Part shown: positions 49,448 to 58,729 of the stretch, piece by piece
Layout of the letters: every line of letters starts with the position of its first letter
Numbering within the stretch: the first letter of the stretch is position 1
Assembly: GCA_016490735.1 (NCBI GenBank)
Contig: JAEMWC010000614.1
Span: forward strand, 62,001-126,000
Source: Pachyseris speciosa
Lineage: Eukaryota > Cnidaria > Anthozoa > Scleractinia > Pachyseridae
DNA: 64,000 bases
Reading direction: 5' to 3'
Notes under the pieces: model-generated
Told to the model about the DNA's origin: nothing
What the model saw: the letters and a program-made list of their open reading frames with translations, nothing else
The model's database searches: none
Translations under genes and position numbers: made by a program

Positions 49448-49450
49448 TAT
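49321..49450 (+). mobile_element. LINE 3' UTR fragment with (ATT)n tail
   Basis: GAAATGTTTTCAATTCGATC ... TTTGACTGAGTGCTTTTTAA is the reverse complement of about 24.22-24.30 kb, part of the LINE 3' end there. It runs into a long ATT tract as expected for the 3' end. Confidence 0.55.
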
Positions 49451-49457
49451 TATTTTT

Positions 49458-49683
49458 GCAGACGTAAGTTAACCTCGGTTAGTAACGACTGCGAAACAGT
49501 GCCGAATCCCTTGTTTTGTATAGCAAAATTTAAGTACGCGCTATGATTGGCCCGTCAAAAAAAGACTTTTGTTCACAGGCCACTAATAGGGCGTACTCAA
49601 ATTCTGGTACACAGAACAAAGAATTCGGCGCGGCTTCGCTGACGTTACTAATTGAGGTAAGTTTACATCTGCGATCCAAGCTA
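49458..49683. mobile_element. Foldback relic, copy VI
   Basis: Remains of the CCTGCGTCGC element: GCAGACGTAAGTTAACCTCG at the left, ACATCTGCGATCCAAGCTA at the right, with the inner TTTAAGTACGCGCTATGATT / complement arms. The left tip was replaced by the ATT tract. Confidence 0.55.
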
Positions 49684-49685
49684 CC

Positions 49686-49739
<54 letters not shown>

Positions 49740-49993
49740 CGCTTTAATGAACCACACGATATTTTTGAAGTTCATTTTTTAATGAAAACATGTTTCGGAT
49801 GAGACATCATTCATCGTCAGTTGTAACAGAGTGATATGTTGACAAGAATAATTAAGGGTAAAAAAAACTATTTATGCTAAGAAAAGGAGACTAATTAAAA
49901 AGAAAGGGATAAATTAAGGTGTTTGACCTGAGAATTTAAAGAAGGCTGCTCCCAAAGGATGTGCATGGCTTCCTTGATTTTCAGTTGGAAGCT
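49740..49993 (-). pseudogene. Penelope-like 3' end: C-terminal codons, hammerhead-like segment, SSR tail
   Basis: The minus strand starts ASFQLKIKEAMHILWEQPSL, continues NSQVKHLNLSLSF and a stop at 49895. About 75 bp further on is CTGACGATGAATGATGTC with TCATCCGAAAC, then an (ATA)n tail at 49685-49735. The order (polyprotein end, ribozyme-like core, SSR tail) fits a 5'-truncated Penelope-like retroelement. Same family as 8213-8438. Confidence 0.65.
49789..49825 (-). ncRNA. Hammerhead ribozyme-like core
   Basis: CTGACGA followed by a potential stem (GATGA ... TCATC) and CGAAAC matches the conserved hammerhead boxes CUGANGA and GAAA, known from the ends of Penelope-like elements. Stems I and III were not verified. 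Confidence 0.5.
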
Positions 49994-50279
49994 AGTGGCC
50001 GGATAACTTTAACTCAGACGGTTGCAAGACAACAAACTTGAAAAAACTCAAGGCTTCTCCAAGAATCGAACAGTTAGTTTTTTTCGATAAATGAGAATCG
50101 GATAATGCAAGACAGTAATTCGAAGAATTTTCCACGATAAGTTAGTTAAAGTGAATAAATATCAAATAAACCAAATATGAGAACTACGGATGTAAGGGAA
50201 AATGATGATAGTACATGTTCGTGAAAGTTAAACGTGCTAGCGGTTGAAAATGAACAAAGATGAAAAACTCTTTGGTCAC

Positions 50280-50355
50280 CTTTAAAATCAGTTCCTTCGT
50301 GGTGTTGTTCGTTCGCCTGGACTGCGTTATCCTCTTGGATTTCTTGGGACACCAT
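50280..50355 (-). pseudogene. Coding-like island C, copy VI
   Basis: 76 bp, reads MVSQEIQEDNAVQANEQHHE then GTDFK. Most divergent protein version (four changes relative to copy II) but no stop and the same borders. Confidence 0.4.
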
Positions 50356-50611
50356 CTGTGCAGAAAAATAGTGTCTGAATATTTTTGAATTGAATTCATA
50401 CCTGAAGGCAAGCTCTCATGAATTCATATCAACGTGAAAAAAAAATACCAGCATTCTTTGATAACCTCTTGAAAAGTAATTAAGCATACATTCTTATAAT
50501 ACGAAACAGCGAGGCCTGGAACCGAGAGTACATGATCATCCCAGTAAAGAAATTCGGCCGAGCGAGACTAAGCACTAGTTTATTTGAAAACAAACATGGC
50601 CGCCGATGGAT

Positions 50612-50845
50612 TTTCGCCACGGTTAGCACTTGTTCACAGGGATGGAAAGGACCTTTAGGGTCAGGGTTAGGGTTAGGGGTAAGGCTAGGGTTATAATTAG
50701 GGTTAGGGTTAGGGTTAGGGTTATTAGGGTTAGGGTTAGAGTTAGGTTTGGGGGTTTAGAGTTAGGGTTAGGTTTAGGGTTGGGGCTAGCATAATTAATG
50801 AGGTCCTTTCCATCCCTGTGAACGAGTGCTAACCTTTCGCCACGG
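50612..50845. mobile_element. Telomere-type repeat block between 34 bp inverted repeats
   Basis: GGTTAGCACTTGTTCACAGG then GATGGAAAGGACCT (50621-50654) is inverted at 50801-50834 with one difference. TTTCGCCACGG occurs on both sides (50612-50622, 50835-50845), overlapping the first two bases of the inverted repeat and suggesting an 11 bp target duplication. Between the arms is a degenerate TTAGGG array. No ORF. Confidence 0.75.
50657..50785 (+). repeat. Interstitial (TTAGGG)n array, degenerate
   Basis: About 20 hexamers of GGGTTA with variants GGTTTA, GGGGTA and GGCTAG. Cnidarian telomeres are TTAGGG, so this is interstitial telomeric sequence or a look-alike minisatellite. Confidence 0.85.
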
Positions 50846-51021
50846 TACCTTTCGCCACAAAGAATCCATAATGCCAGGTATCTCCACTTTTCGATTGTTA
50901 GTGTGCTCGTTTTCTCCTTGTGTGACTACGTGAGTTTATCTACGGTAATGTGGTTAGCGACCTTGCTAAAACCTAGTGAATAAAGCACGGAAAAGTCGGG
51001 GAAAACAGCTCATGCCAGTTA

Positions 51022-51299
51022 TGCACCTATCAACGGTTTGCCCCAGGATGGGCGGGCAACCCACGGGAAATAGACTTCCACAGTGGTCCCAAGGGTGGGA
51101 AATTTGACTTGACTGCCATCTTTAAAAGTTTTGATGTGCTAGTGCCTGGAGTGGGAATTTGACTTCTAATGGCAACCCAGGGTGGGGAAATTGACATTTG
51201 AAAACCTGAAAATGTCAAATTTCCCGTGGGTTGACCCCCCCCCCCCCCCCCTCCCCTCTCCCCCATTCCCCATCCTGGGGCAAACCATTGATAGGTGCA
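51022..51299. mobile_element. 278 bp MITE with TTA target duplication
   Basis: TGCACCTATCAACGGTTTGC then CCCAGGATGGG at the left is inverted at the right with few changes. TTA at 51019-51021 and 51300-51302. GC-rich arms include CCCACGGGAAAT / complement and a 20 bp C tract. TTA duplication suggests Harbinger mobilisation. Confidence 0.75.
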
Positions 51300-52219
51300 T
51301 TAATCCTGCGTAGGTCACACTTCGTAACTTGACAAGAAAAGCACTTTCATCCGATCACTGAGCAGGGGCAGAATTTCCCTTTTCGGTAACTGCAGAGGAT
51401 TTTAACTTTTTAGGGCCGTCTATTAAGGAATTCTATTCATGAATACGCTGACAGAATTCATACCTGAAGGCAGTTTTCATGTACGTATTCATATCAACAT
51501 GACAAACTACCGCCATTCTTCGATCAACTAATGAAATTATACATATACATTCATACAATACGCGATCAGCATCAAAGGCACATATCGAATTTAGAAGAAC
51601 AGAATATCGGGTAAATTTTTTACAAGATTTAGCCGGGAGCAATATAAGGAATAGCCTTTTTGACATTTGAAACATAAGCTCGCTCAGTTTGTCGCAAACA
51701 TGATCGGTTAAAGGGTATTTGAAAATCATCTTTTACTGATCATTGTTTTCTATATAATGAGACCAGTCTCTTAGTCAAAGTAGCACGTTTCCCGTCTATA
51801 ATCAGTACAAAACACGAAACTCTCCTTCTGTTATACGTTACTATCTTACTAAGCGGGGGTCTTCTAAAAAGCTCAGCAGAGCTTGCTGGATCTCCTGCCT
51901 GTTGAGTATGTAATAGGTTACAACAACAACAATACTTTATACAACAACAACAATACTTTATTTCACCCCATAATTACTACAAGATAAAAAAAAGTGAAAA
52001 GAAAAGATGATTAAATGTTTAGTTCAGGGACACAAGAACAAACAGACATAAATACACACAAAAATAGAGATAAACAGAGGTACGTAAACTACCAGTATAT
52101 TAAAATGACTAAAATGCTTATATTGCAAAACAGTATTATTTCTTATCTTAGAATTGCAAGATCGATGTACAGAATGAATGGCACGAAATAAAGGCATAAG
52201 ACTTGTAACTACCACGTAC

Positions 52220-52285
52220 CTCGCCTGTTGCAGACATTCTTCAACAAAGATATCTTGTCCCGTGTGTTTGAAGGCTGAATATCTC
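52220..52285 (-). pseudogene. Coding-like island A, copy VI
   Basis: 66 bp, RYSAFKHTGQDIFVEECLQQ then AR, GTACGT donor, the best splice-site match among the copies. Confidence 0.45.
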
Positions 52286-52602
52286 CTCAGATCAGACAAG
52301 AGAGAATGGATTCACACACTTGTGATCTCTTTTTTACCAAATAATTCGACTTCGATCTTTTGTTGATCTTATGATCTATGGTCACAAACTGGCATAAAAA
52401 TCAACATTTCTAAACGTGATCACCTCCTGCGTGTGAAATATAATATATCATGAGAGATATCAACCTTTGTTGTTACAAGTGAATACCAATTTTCTCTGCA
52501 CTTGTTTTGTTTTTACGATTAATGCCGCCGAAATTCGCTGAACCTGCTTTGTACAAAATAGTATTGAGCCAAGAAAACTTGTATAAGAAAAAACAGGCGC
52601 GC

Positions 52603-52632
52603 CCTCGGTGTAAAAACCTTTTTACACCGAGG
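52603..52632. repeat. 30 bp palindrome CCTCGGTGTAAAAA
   Basis: CCTCGGTGTAAAAA and its complement meet at CC with no real loop. Inserted in copy VI only; other copies read GTATAAGACTAAACACGTAG without it. Confidence 0.8.
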
Positions 52633-52815
52633 ATAAGCCAAAAAACACGTAGACTCTGATGTTACATCGATAGGCTTTTAGTCTTGTGATGATCGACCCA
52701 TGTCGGTTGGGTGATTTTCCTTGTCCTGTTGCATGCTCAGACACATAACGAAACACGAACATTTGGTTTATCAACGGAGTTGACAATGTAAATTGACCAC
52801 CGTACAGGGATTTGA

Positions 52816-52856
52816 TTAGCTGACGTTTCGATTGGGCGTTAGCCCTTTGTCGGAGC
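52816..52856 (-). ncRNA. Hammerhead-like core, minus copy
   Basis: Minus strand CCGACAAAGGGCTAACGCCC then AATCGAAACGTC. The GAAAC box is intact, the first box is mutated (CCGACAA for CUGANGA), stem II GGGC/GCCC is good. Confidence 0.45.
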
Positions 52857-52951
52857 GAATTGAGGAATTGTGGGTTGTGTATGGTTTATATACAGAAAAT
52901 GGAGCTATACGCTATTGGTGGTAACATGGTAACATGAAAAACAGGCATAAA

Positions 52952-54170
52952 TTAATTGAATGAAAAGCGTTCGTTGATACCGTGGAGATTAAGAGTGCCG
53001 ATTTCGAAGATAAACTTTTGCTCGAGATTTTTACGGCTTTCCGTGGCACCTTGACTGTAGGGAAAGGCCGGAGATCGACATGAGTTGTTTAGAATGGCTA
53101 GGTTGATTAAAATGTCGAGCGACTGGTTTGGATGCATCTTTGTCATCTTTCTCAACATCACGAAGATGTTCTCGGGATCGGTCACCTAGTCGTCTTCTTG
53201 TTTCGCCGATATATAACTTTTTGCATAATGTACAGGTTATGCAGTAGATAACATTTGCGGAGGTACACGTGAAACGATCAGTGATCTTAATACATCGCTT
53301 AGGCCCCGATATTTTGTAAGTGTTTGAATGAAATACAAGTTTTGCATCGCGAGCGCGCTCATTTAAAAGTGCCAGGTTGTTCAGTCATCAGATTTTAAAT
53401 GCGCTTGTAACTAGAAAGTTACCTACATTTTTGTCGCGTTTGAAGGAAATCAGCGGTGGTTGCGAAAAGATTCTAGCAGTTTCTGTATCATTTTGCAGTA
53501 TTTCAAAGTTATTAAGAATGATGGTTTTAACTGGGTTATTATGAGGGTGAAATGTGAGAATGAATGGAATTCTGTCATTCTTTTCCTTTTGTGACTTCTG
53601 TAGTGCTAGTAATAGTAATAGTAATAGTAATAAAATACATATCAAGTGTTACATGGATTATAACTATAAAATACTTAAAATACGCTAAATATGTATCAAT
53701 TACTAATAGCTAAATTGTAATTAAAACTAAGTCTGTTAATAAAAGAATTTTTAAGCGCTCAGTATTACAAATCGGAAGTGTAGGCTTACTGTTGATCAAT
53801 CTGCTGGGCGCGGTGATGGCCCGATTGAACCACAGAATCAGGATAGCCACTTTTCTCGAAGAACTGGCACATTTCCTCTGATTTGTTGGGAAAATCCGAG
53901 TCATCACTACATAGACGTCGAAGTCTAAGAAATTGAGAACAGGGAATGGCGTTTTTGACATGAGATGGATGTGAAGATGAATACAACAAATAACTGTGAG
54001 AATCGGTGGGTTTGTAGTGCACACTGATACATAAACCGTTGCTGCTGATAAAAACTTTGATATCTAGAAAGGCCAGCGAAGTTTCCGAAATTTCCCAGGT
54101 ATATTTTAGATCCGGATGAAAGGTGGAATTAACGGAGGTTATAAATTGACTGATTTCCTACTTGCTAGAC
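52952..54170 (-). pseudogene. Penelope-like polyprotein: RT end and GIY-YIG endonuclease
   Basis: In order on the minus strand: KYTWEISETSLAFLDIKVF and VHYKPTDSHSYLLYSSSHPS (RT thumb region, 54130-53960); LRRLCSDDSDFPNKSEEMCQ (53930s); RIPFILTFHPHNNPVKTIIL and PPLISFKRDKNVGNFLVTSA (53600-53400); NVIYCITCTLCKKLYIGETR (53270-53210, the GIY and YIG signatures with the C-x2-C-type insert known from Penelope-like elements); ESRKNLEQKFIFEIGTLNLH then GINERFSFN and stop (52952). Frameshifts near 53190, 53390 and 53700 break it, and the RT catalytic palm is missing from the 5' end. Known role: reverse transcription and target cleavage. Dead copy. Confidence 0.85.
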
Positions 54171-54194
54171 GAAATTACACCGCTACGCATGTCG

Positions 54195-54317
54195 ATCGCC
54201 GGCCTTTCCCTACATCAAGGTACCACGGAAAGCCGTAAAAATCTCGAGCAAAAATTGATCTTTCAAATCGGCCCTCTTAATCACCACGGTATCAACGAGC
54301 GCTTTTCATTCAATTAA
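54195..54317 (+). pseudogene. Penelope-like C-terminus, plus copy
   Basis: 41 codons: IAGLSLHQGTTESRKNLEQK then LIFQIGPLNHHGINERFSFN and TAA. Same C-terminus as the minus copy with several substitutions, so not a very recent inverted duplication. Confidence 0.85.
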
Positions 54318-54411
54318 TTTATTCTTGTTTTTCACGTTACCATGTTACCACCAATAGCGTAGCTCCATTTTCTGTATATACACCATACACAACCCACAAT
54401 TCCTCGATTCG

Positions 54412-54445
54412 ATCCGACGAAGGGTTCACGCTCGAAACGTCAGCT
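54412..54445 (+). ncRNA. Hammerhead-like core, plus copy
   Basis: CCGACGAAGGGTTCACGCTC then GAAACGTC: one base away from CUGANGA in the first box, intact GAAAC. Closer to consensus than the minus copy. Confidence 0.5.
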
Positions 54446-54788
54446 AATCGAATCCCTGTACGGTGGTCAATTTACATTATCCGGCAACTCCGTTGATAAA
54501 CCAAATGTTCGTGGTTCACTCCCCCACCGACGCAGCACCACGGTTTCTTTAGAAACTAATACCCTTTACACCTCATAACGAAACATTTACAAGAGCCATA
54601 TCAAGTTGAGGTTTATTGTGCATTATTAGATGATGATACAGTAATGACAGAGTACAATGAAAGAGAACGCCCAATCATTAAAAACGAAAATATAGATAGA
54701 GAAAGAACAAGTGAGATAAAACAGATTTGTATCTATGTGGTTCAAAGTGACCAAAGTAGCCAGAGATTTCGTATTTTATTGTTACTAT

Positions 54789-55467
54789 TGTTGTTGCTTT
54801 CGCCAGCATTTTCAAAGTAAAGCAAATTGAAATAATCACGAAAGAGTTACAAAAACGGAAAGTTGTATTTTGAAACAATGTTTTCGTTGCCATAGCCGTA
54901 GTCGTGGCTAACATGATTGATATAATTTTCCGGTCGTGATCAAAGACGCTATTTCCTTTGCCGGTCCAAGAGCTGCTGTTGTCTTGTATGAAACTCAATT
55001 TTGAGTCAGACAATCGGAAAATTTTTTAACCTTGTAATAGGGGAAATCTGGTTCTTTTTGCTGTTCTAGTTTCCTTGAAATGGGAAACAAATGATGTGCA
55101 GTGTGCAGATGCACTTCAAATGCGGTTACGAGGGCTAAACGTTACTCACAGAACTCTTTCACTAGAGCGATTCCATAGAAGTCGATAGCCTTTTCACTCT
55201 TTCAATTTCCGGCTAAGCCCCTCACAGCTCTAATCGTTTTAATCAAATTATAAAAAAATAAAATAAAATAGTCTTTGTTTAACGAGGTTGACACTTATCA
55301 GTACTTCAGCTGACAAACTTGTGGCCCTCGAAATTCCGGATCGAATTTGAGGAGAGGGGATAACCAGAGTAGCCGAGGACATTTTTCCCTGAATGAAACG
55401 GGACAAGTGCGAGAGTATGCCATTAAACCTCTAAAAGCTCTTGGGGACAAGGTGCCCAGGTGCTCCA
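54789..55467. other. No recognised feature
   Basis: Array similarity ends at 54788. The minus frame at 54678-55013 crosses the array border and is not credible as a gene. I see nothing else in this stretch. Confidence 0.4.
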
Positions 55468-55692
55468 CTAGCGTAACAAAAAGGTTCTAGCTCTGCTACC
55501 ACTGGAATGGGTGGAAGACTGGCCAGCAAGCCCACTGGAACCGGGAGCAGATGCAGAGGTAGAGGTCTTGAAAGACTTGTCAACCTTCACGGCCGCTTGA
55601 AGAACCTTAGTGTACTCCTTGTCAGCCAGTATGGCAACAGAATATGCCTTAAACTGCTTTTCAGGCACAGGAAGCTTCTCCCTTAAGGCCAA
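55468..55692 (-). CDS. Hypothetical ORF, possibly retroelement Gag fragment
   Basis: The 74-codon minus-strand frame starts MALREKLPVPEKQFKAYSVA, continues ILADKEYTKVLQAAVKVDKS and ends in a Ser/Gly-rich tail with RARTFLLR. The helical, charged N-terminus followed by a Ser/Gly/Ala linker resembles Gag-like proteins of invertebrate retroelements, but I cannot name a family. Its ATG end is cut by the terminus of the Harbinger element at about 55684. Confidence 0.3.
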   Translation of the reverse strand: MALREKLPVPEKQFKAYSVAILADKEYTKVLQAAVKVDKSFKTSTSASAPGSSGLAGQSSTHSSGSRARTFLLR

Positions 55693-56310
55693 CTTACACG
55701 GTACAACTCTTGCTTACAACTGTCGCACGCGACAGTTTTATAACGTGTTGTAGCCGCTATTTACACGCCCACAACTTCTACGTAGCTGGTTTACAGGAGG
55801 CGTGTTGCGGCTTTGGTAGCAGTTGTTGCAATTATGAGAAGGAAATTTCTAAAAGACGAAGAAAATCAATCAAAGGAATAGAGTGGTTAGAGAGAAGCCG
55901 GAAGAGAGGAGTGTGTACAGACACCTCTAAGAGGAACTTAGTCTCAAAGACCCTCAAAACTATCGGAGATATTTACGAATAGACATTTCAACATTTGAGG
56001 TATTTGTACTGTTATTCTTCACTATTTTTACATATAGTTTTATCAAAAATTTCTAATTTGACCTCAGTTTCATAAATATAATACCTCTTTTTGTTCTTAT
56101 TAGGATTTTTTGGACAAAGTAACACCTTATATACAAGGAAAACAACTAACATGAGGGAGCCAATTTCGTCTGGAGAGCGCTTGTCTGTGACGCTACGATG
56201 TTTGGCTATCGGATAAAGCTTTGCAAGTTTGCAATAAATGCGTCGACAATCTCTTGAAAACCCCTAGAGAGTGCGATGCCATCTTCAAGGTGTTGCAAGC
56301 GCCATTTCAT
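55684..56310 (+). pseudogene. Harbinger element left end and transposase pseudogene with intron
   Basis: TTAAGGCCAACTTACACGGT at 55683 looks like a target plus terminal repeat; the other end was not found. Coding: exon 1 (about 55835-55999) contains EELSLKDPQNYRRYLRIDIS then TFE, with an in-frame TAA just before. GTATTT donor, TTCTTATTAG acceptor, then exon 2 from 56104: DFLDKVTPYIQGKQLT, a frameshift, MREPISSGERLSVTLRCLAI then G and a stop. Y.RYLRI..STF..L...V.PYI and ISSGERL.VTLR.LA.G are characteristic HARBI1-family segments. The catalytic DDE part is absent. The 104 bp intron is unusual to see so clearly in a dead copy. Confidence 0.75.
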
Positions 56311-57186
56311 ACAAAATCGTCACCTTGTTAAGCAGAAAATACCCTGAACTGCCTTGATAGCTTTACTGTTACTTCCCATGTCCGCCAGCAAGCGACAAAA
56401 CATCATACAATTATAACGAAGACAGCGCTTGCGAAACCACACATGGTTTATCCCTCGCAGAGCCAACCAACACATTTCGCTGTTTTTAAACATCCTAAAG
56501 ATCATTCTTATCTACTCAAACAAAAAAAAATGTCTCAAGAATTACTCAAATTAGAAGGCGAAACTTTGTGTCTTTGGACGAAGATCTCGAACTTTTTCAA
56601 ATAAAGCGTAAAGCACCCTGGTTTTTGACATTTTCTTGACAGCTTTATTGGCAACTTTCTGTCAGATTTTGAGACATGCACATGCATTTGATCGGCTTTT
56701 TTGTCCTCGAGTATAAGCCAAAGCAACTTAAAAAAAACAGCTGACCTCGATGAGCTATCAACTTGAGCCCGCGATTTTGTCACGTGATTCTGTCAGCGGA
56801 TACCTTGTTTTGACAGGTTTTGACCTGACATGTATGTCCAAAATCGTATCAAGAAAAGCTGACCAAATTCAAAGACAATGCTTTCAGTTTAGTGTCGCAA
56901 ATATGGCCATAAAAGGAGATCTTAAGGGCCCATTGAAGTATCTCGTTGCTAAGATACACGGTTGCTACCCAAGTGCAATTTCACTTCCGGTCAGCCAAAA
57001 GATTTTCGCGCGCTTTTTTCGGCGCCGGCCCGTCGCTGATTCAAGTCGCCGGTAACTTTTTTTACTTCGTTGCAACAAACACAAGAAAAACTTTTTGTTT
57101 ATATTTTTATTAATTAATTTTCTGCTTTACGTTTACAACATGTGAGTCGTGCCTTAATTTTTGAAACTTGAGTTTTCTGCCTGAAA

Positions 57187-58224
57187 ATGTCATCCACGTA
57201 CGGACGTAAACGGAAAGCCGCATCGATGACTGCATGTCGATAGAGAAATCTTGAAAAGGTGACAGTTAAAGATTTCCAGTGTCAGGTTGGGAATAGAAAT
57301 CTCAAAGATGCAGAGACACAAACTGAAATTAGTATTGGGCTGTCATCACCTGGAAACTTCATAGGAAACTCTGTGTCCGCGGCCTTTTTGACCGCTCCGA
57401 AGCTCTGTGACATCTCTTATGATAAAACTGTGCAATCCTGTGAACCTGTGTCCGTGAAATGTCCTTCCGAACCTGAGAAACTCCACTTTTTAGATATAAC
57501 ACAAATAAACGAAGCTATCGAGGCCACTAAATTGCAACCACTCTCCCAAGACAGCATGGAGCAGCAGACAGTGAGCAAGGAGGCTTGTAAATTATCCTTG
57601 AAAGCAACTCTATCACAAGAATTTCATTCTTACATCAAAAGTGCTAAGCACTCGATAGAAAACCTGACTGATAATGGTGAGCTCGAAGCTTGTGATGGAC
57701 AACTTCTCCTTACAACATCAGCCTCGCTTGAGAACTTAGTTAACAGTAATTTAAGTAATTTACAACACTGTGACTGTGAAAAAGAAACTGAATTCGAATT
57801 TTGTTCGGTAAAACAAAACACAGTAGAAGAGTTCGAGTTCGATTGTAGTCGATGTGGGAAAAAAGTCAACTTGAAGAGTAGCATTCCTGTCGTTAAGGCC
57901 ACAATTCGTCCAAGATCTGTAATCCGTAATCTCGTTGCTCTTTCATTCCTTGTCAATGGGCAATATTTCAAAGATTACCACAAAATTCTCGGGACTCTTG
58001 GTCTGGATCACGTCAGTTCCACTCAGTGGATCCATATTGTTGAATGGATTGCGCCGTTCGTAAAAGGGATCGCCGACTGGAGCGTGCAAGAAGCAAGAAC
58101 TGAGGCAGTTCGACGTGGAGATAAGTCATCATTACACATCCAGTTCGACGGCTTTTATCTGACTCGCGGCCACTATTCGAAACAGAACGTTCGTTGCCCT
58201 AGCAGCCTGGCCAAGAATGCTTAG
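57187..58224 (+). pseudogene. Transposase-like protein, N-terminal part
   Basis: The frame starts at ATG 57187 (MSSTYGRKRKAASMTACR), has TAG at 57241, then is open for 327 codons. A long acidic N-terminus is followed by HCDCEKETEFEFC and FDCSRCGKKVNLKSS (a possible Cys zinc knuckle), then RPRSVIRNLVALSFLVNGQY, WIAPFVKGIADWSVQEARTE and SLHIQFDGFYLTRGHYSKQN. The last resembles the first catalytic aspartate region (FDG....RGHYS) of Mutator/Kolobok-like DDE transposases. The frame stops soon after (SSLAKNA), so later catalytic residues are missing. A start at 57259 would be GTG and is not preferred. Confidence 0.6.
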
Positions 58225-58225
58225 G

Positions 58226-58393
58226 CACCAGGCCGCTGAAAATTCGCTCGCCACTTCCGGTGCCGCGAAAAAAGAACTTTTCTCCTCGAGAGATAATTGT
58301 AGTTCCTGGATTTTGAAACAATTCAAAAGAACATCATATTTTCTTGGATTTCAAGCATGGGTTTTGCAACAAAATGAAAAACCAAAAAATTAG
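58226..58393 (+). pseudogene. Transposase-like protein, C-terminal remnant
   Basis: A 56-codon frame in another phase, HQAAENSLATSGAAKKELFS then SRDNCSSWILKQFKRTSYFL and a stop at 58391. Immediately abuts the N-terminal part, as expected if an internal deletion removed the centre of the gene. Confidence 0.45.
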
Positions 58394-58729
58394 GCTCAAA
58401 AGAGTGGTCAAAGAAACACATTTTCCTTTCTCATTTTTTTATTTTTCATCATAAGCCAAAACGCATGCTTAAATTTCTTCAACACGGCTTTTGAATTGTT
58501 ATTATACAGAAAATGCGGAAAGAAGGCTTAAGCCATTCAGTTAAAATGCATTTTTCTGTTTCTGGTCACGTGACATTGGGCGTGGTCCGATGACGTCATG
58601 AACTGGACCATATTTGCCCCCTATGGGTATTGTCCAAATTTGGTCCAATTGAAGCATACATGTGCAGAGTTATAGCAAATTTATTTTTCCCTAGCAACGG
58701 CATCAAAAGATACTTTAATGGGCCCTTAA

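Larger units (their letters stand above)
52756..54573. mobile_element. Two-headed Penelope-like element
   Basis: CATAACGAAACA is duplicated at 52744-52755 and 54574-54585, and copy V shows a single CATAACGAAACA at 46.9 kb. Inside, a minus-strand copy (polyprotein 54170-52952, then 3' segment) and a plus-strand 3' fragment (54190-54540) point away from each other, sharing GACGTTTCG / CGAAACGTC, TACGGTGGTC and GTTTATCAACGGAGTT-type ends in inverted order. Penelope-like elements are known to insert with inverted or tandem partial copies. The right end has an extra tail (CACCGACGCAGCACCACGG). Confidence 0.8.
48301..54788. repeat. Array copy VI (last, truncated)
   Basis: Anchor at 48321. Follows type 1 order to CAAAGTAGCCAGAG(A/C)TTTCGTATTTTATTGTTACT, where similarity stops. 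Interrupted by SSR/LINE pieces (49.27-49.45 kb), a Penelope-like fragment, a 50.48-51.45 kb block and the two-headed Penelope-like element. The B island region occurs twice (50.41 and 51.46 kb), on either side of that block. Confidence 0.75.
56936..58725 (+). mobile_element. TTAA-flanked DNA transposon (Kolobok-like)
   Basis: GGGCCCATTGAAGTATC at 56936 is inverted at the right end (GATACTTTAATGGGCCC, one mismatch). TTAA flanks both sides (56932-56935, 58726-58729). The interior carries a transposase-like pseudogene with its middle deleted. TTAA duplication is known for Kolobok and piggyBac; the GGG terminus and the cysteine-bearing, Mutator-like protein favour Kolobok or an unnamed relative. 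GTCACGTGAC and TGACGTCA occur near 58.56-58.60 kb. Confidence 0.8.

Noticed and set aside
50657..50785. Chromosome end or fusion point
   Set aside because: The telomere-type repeats are degenerate and enclosed by inverted repeats with flanking duplication, which points to an insertion.
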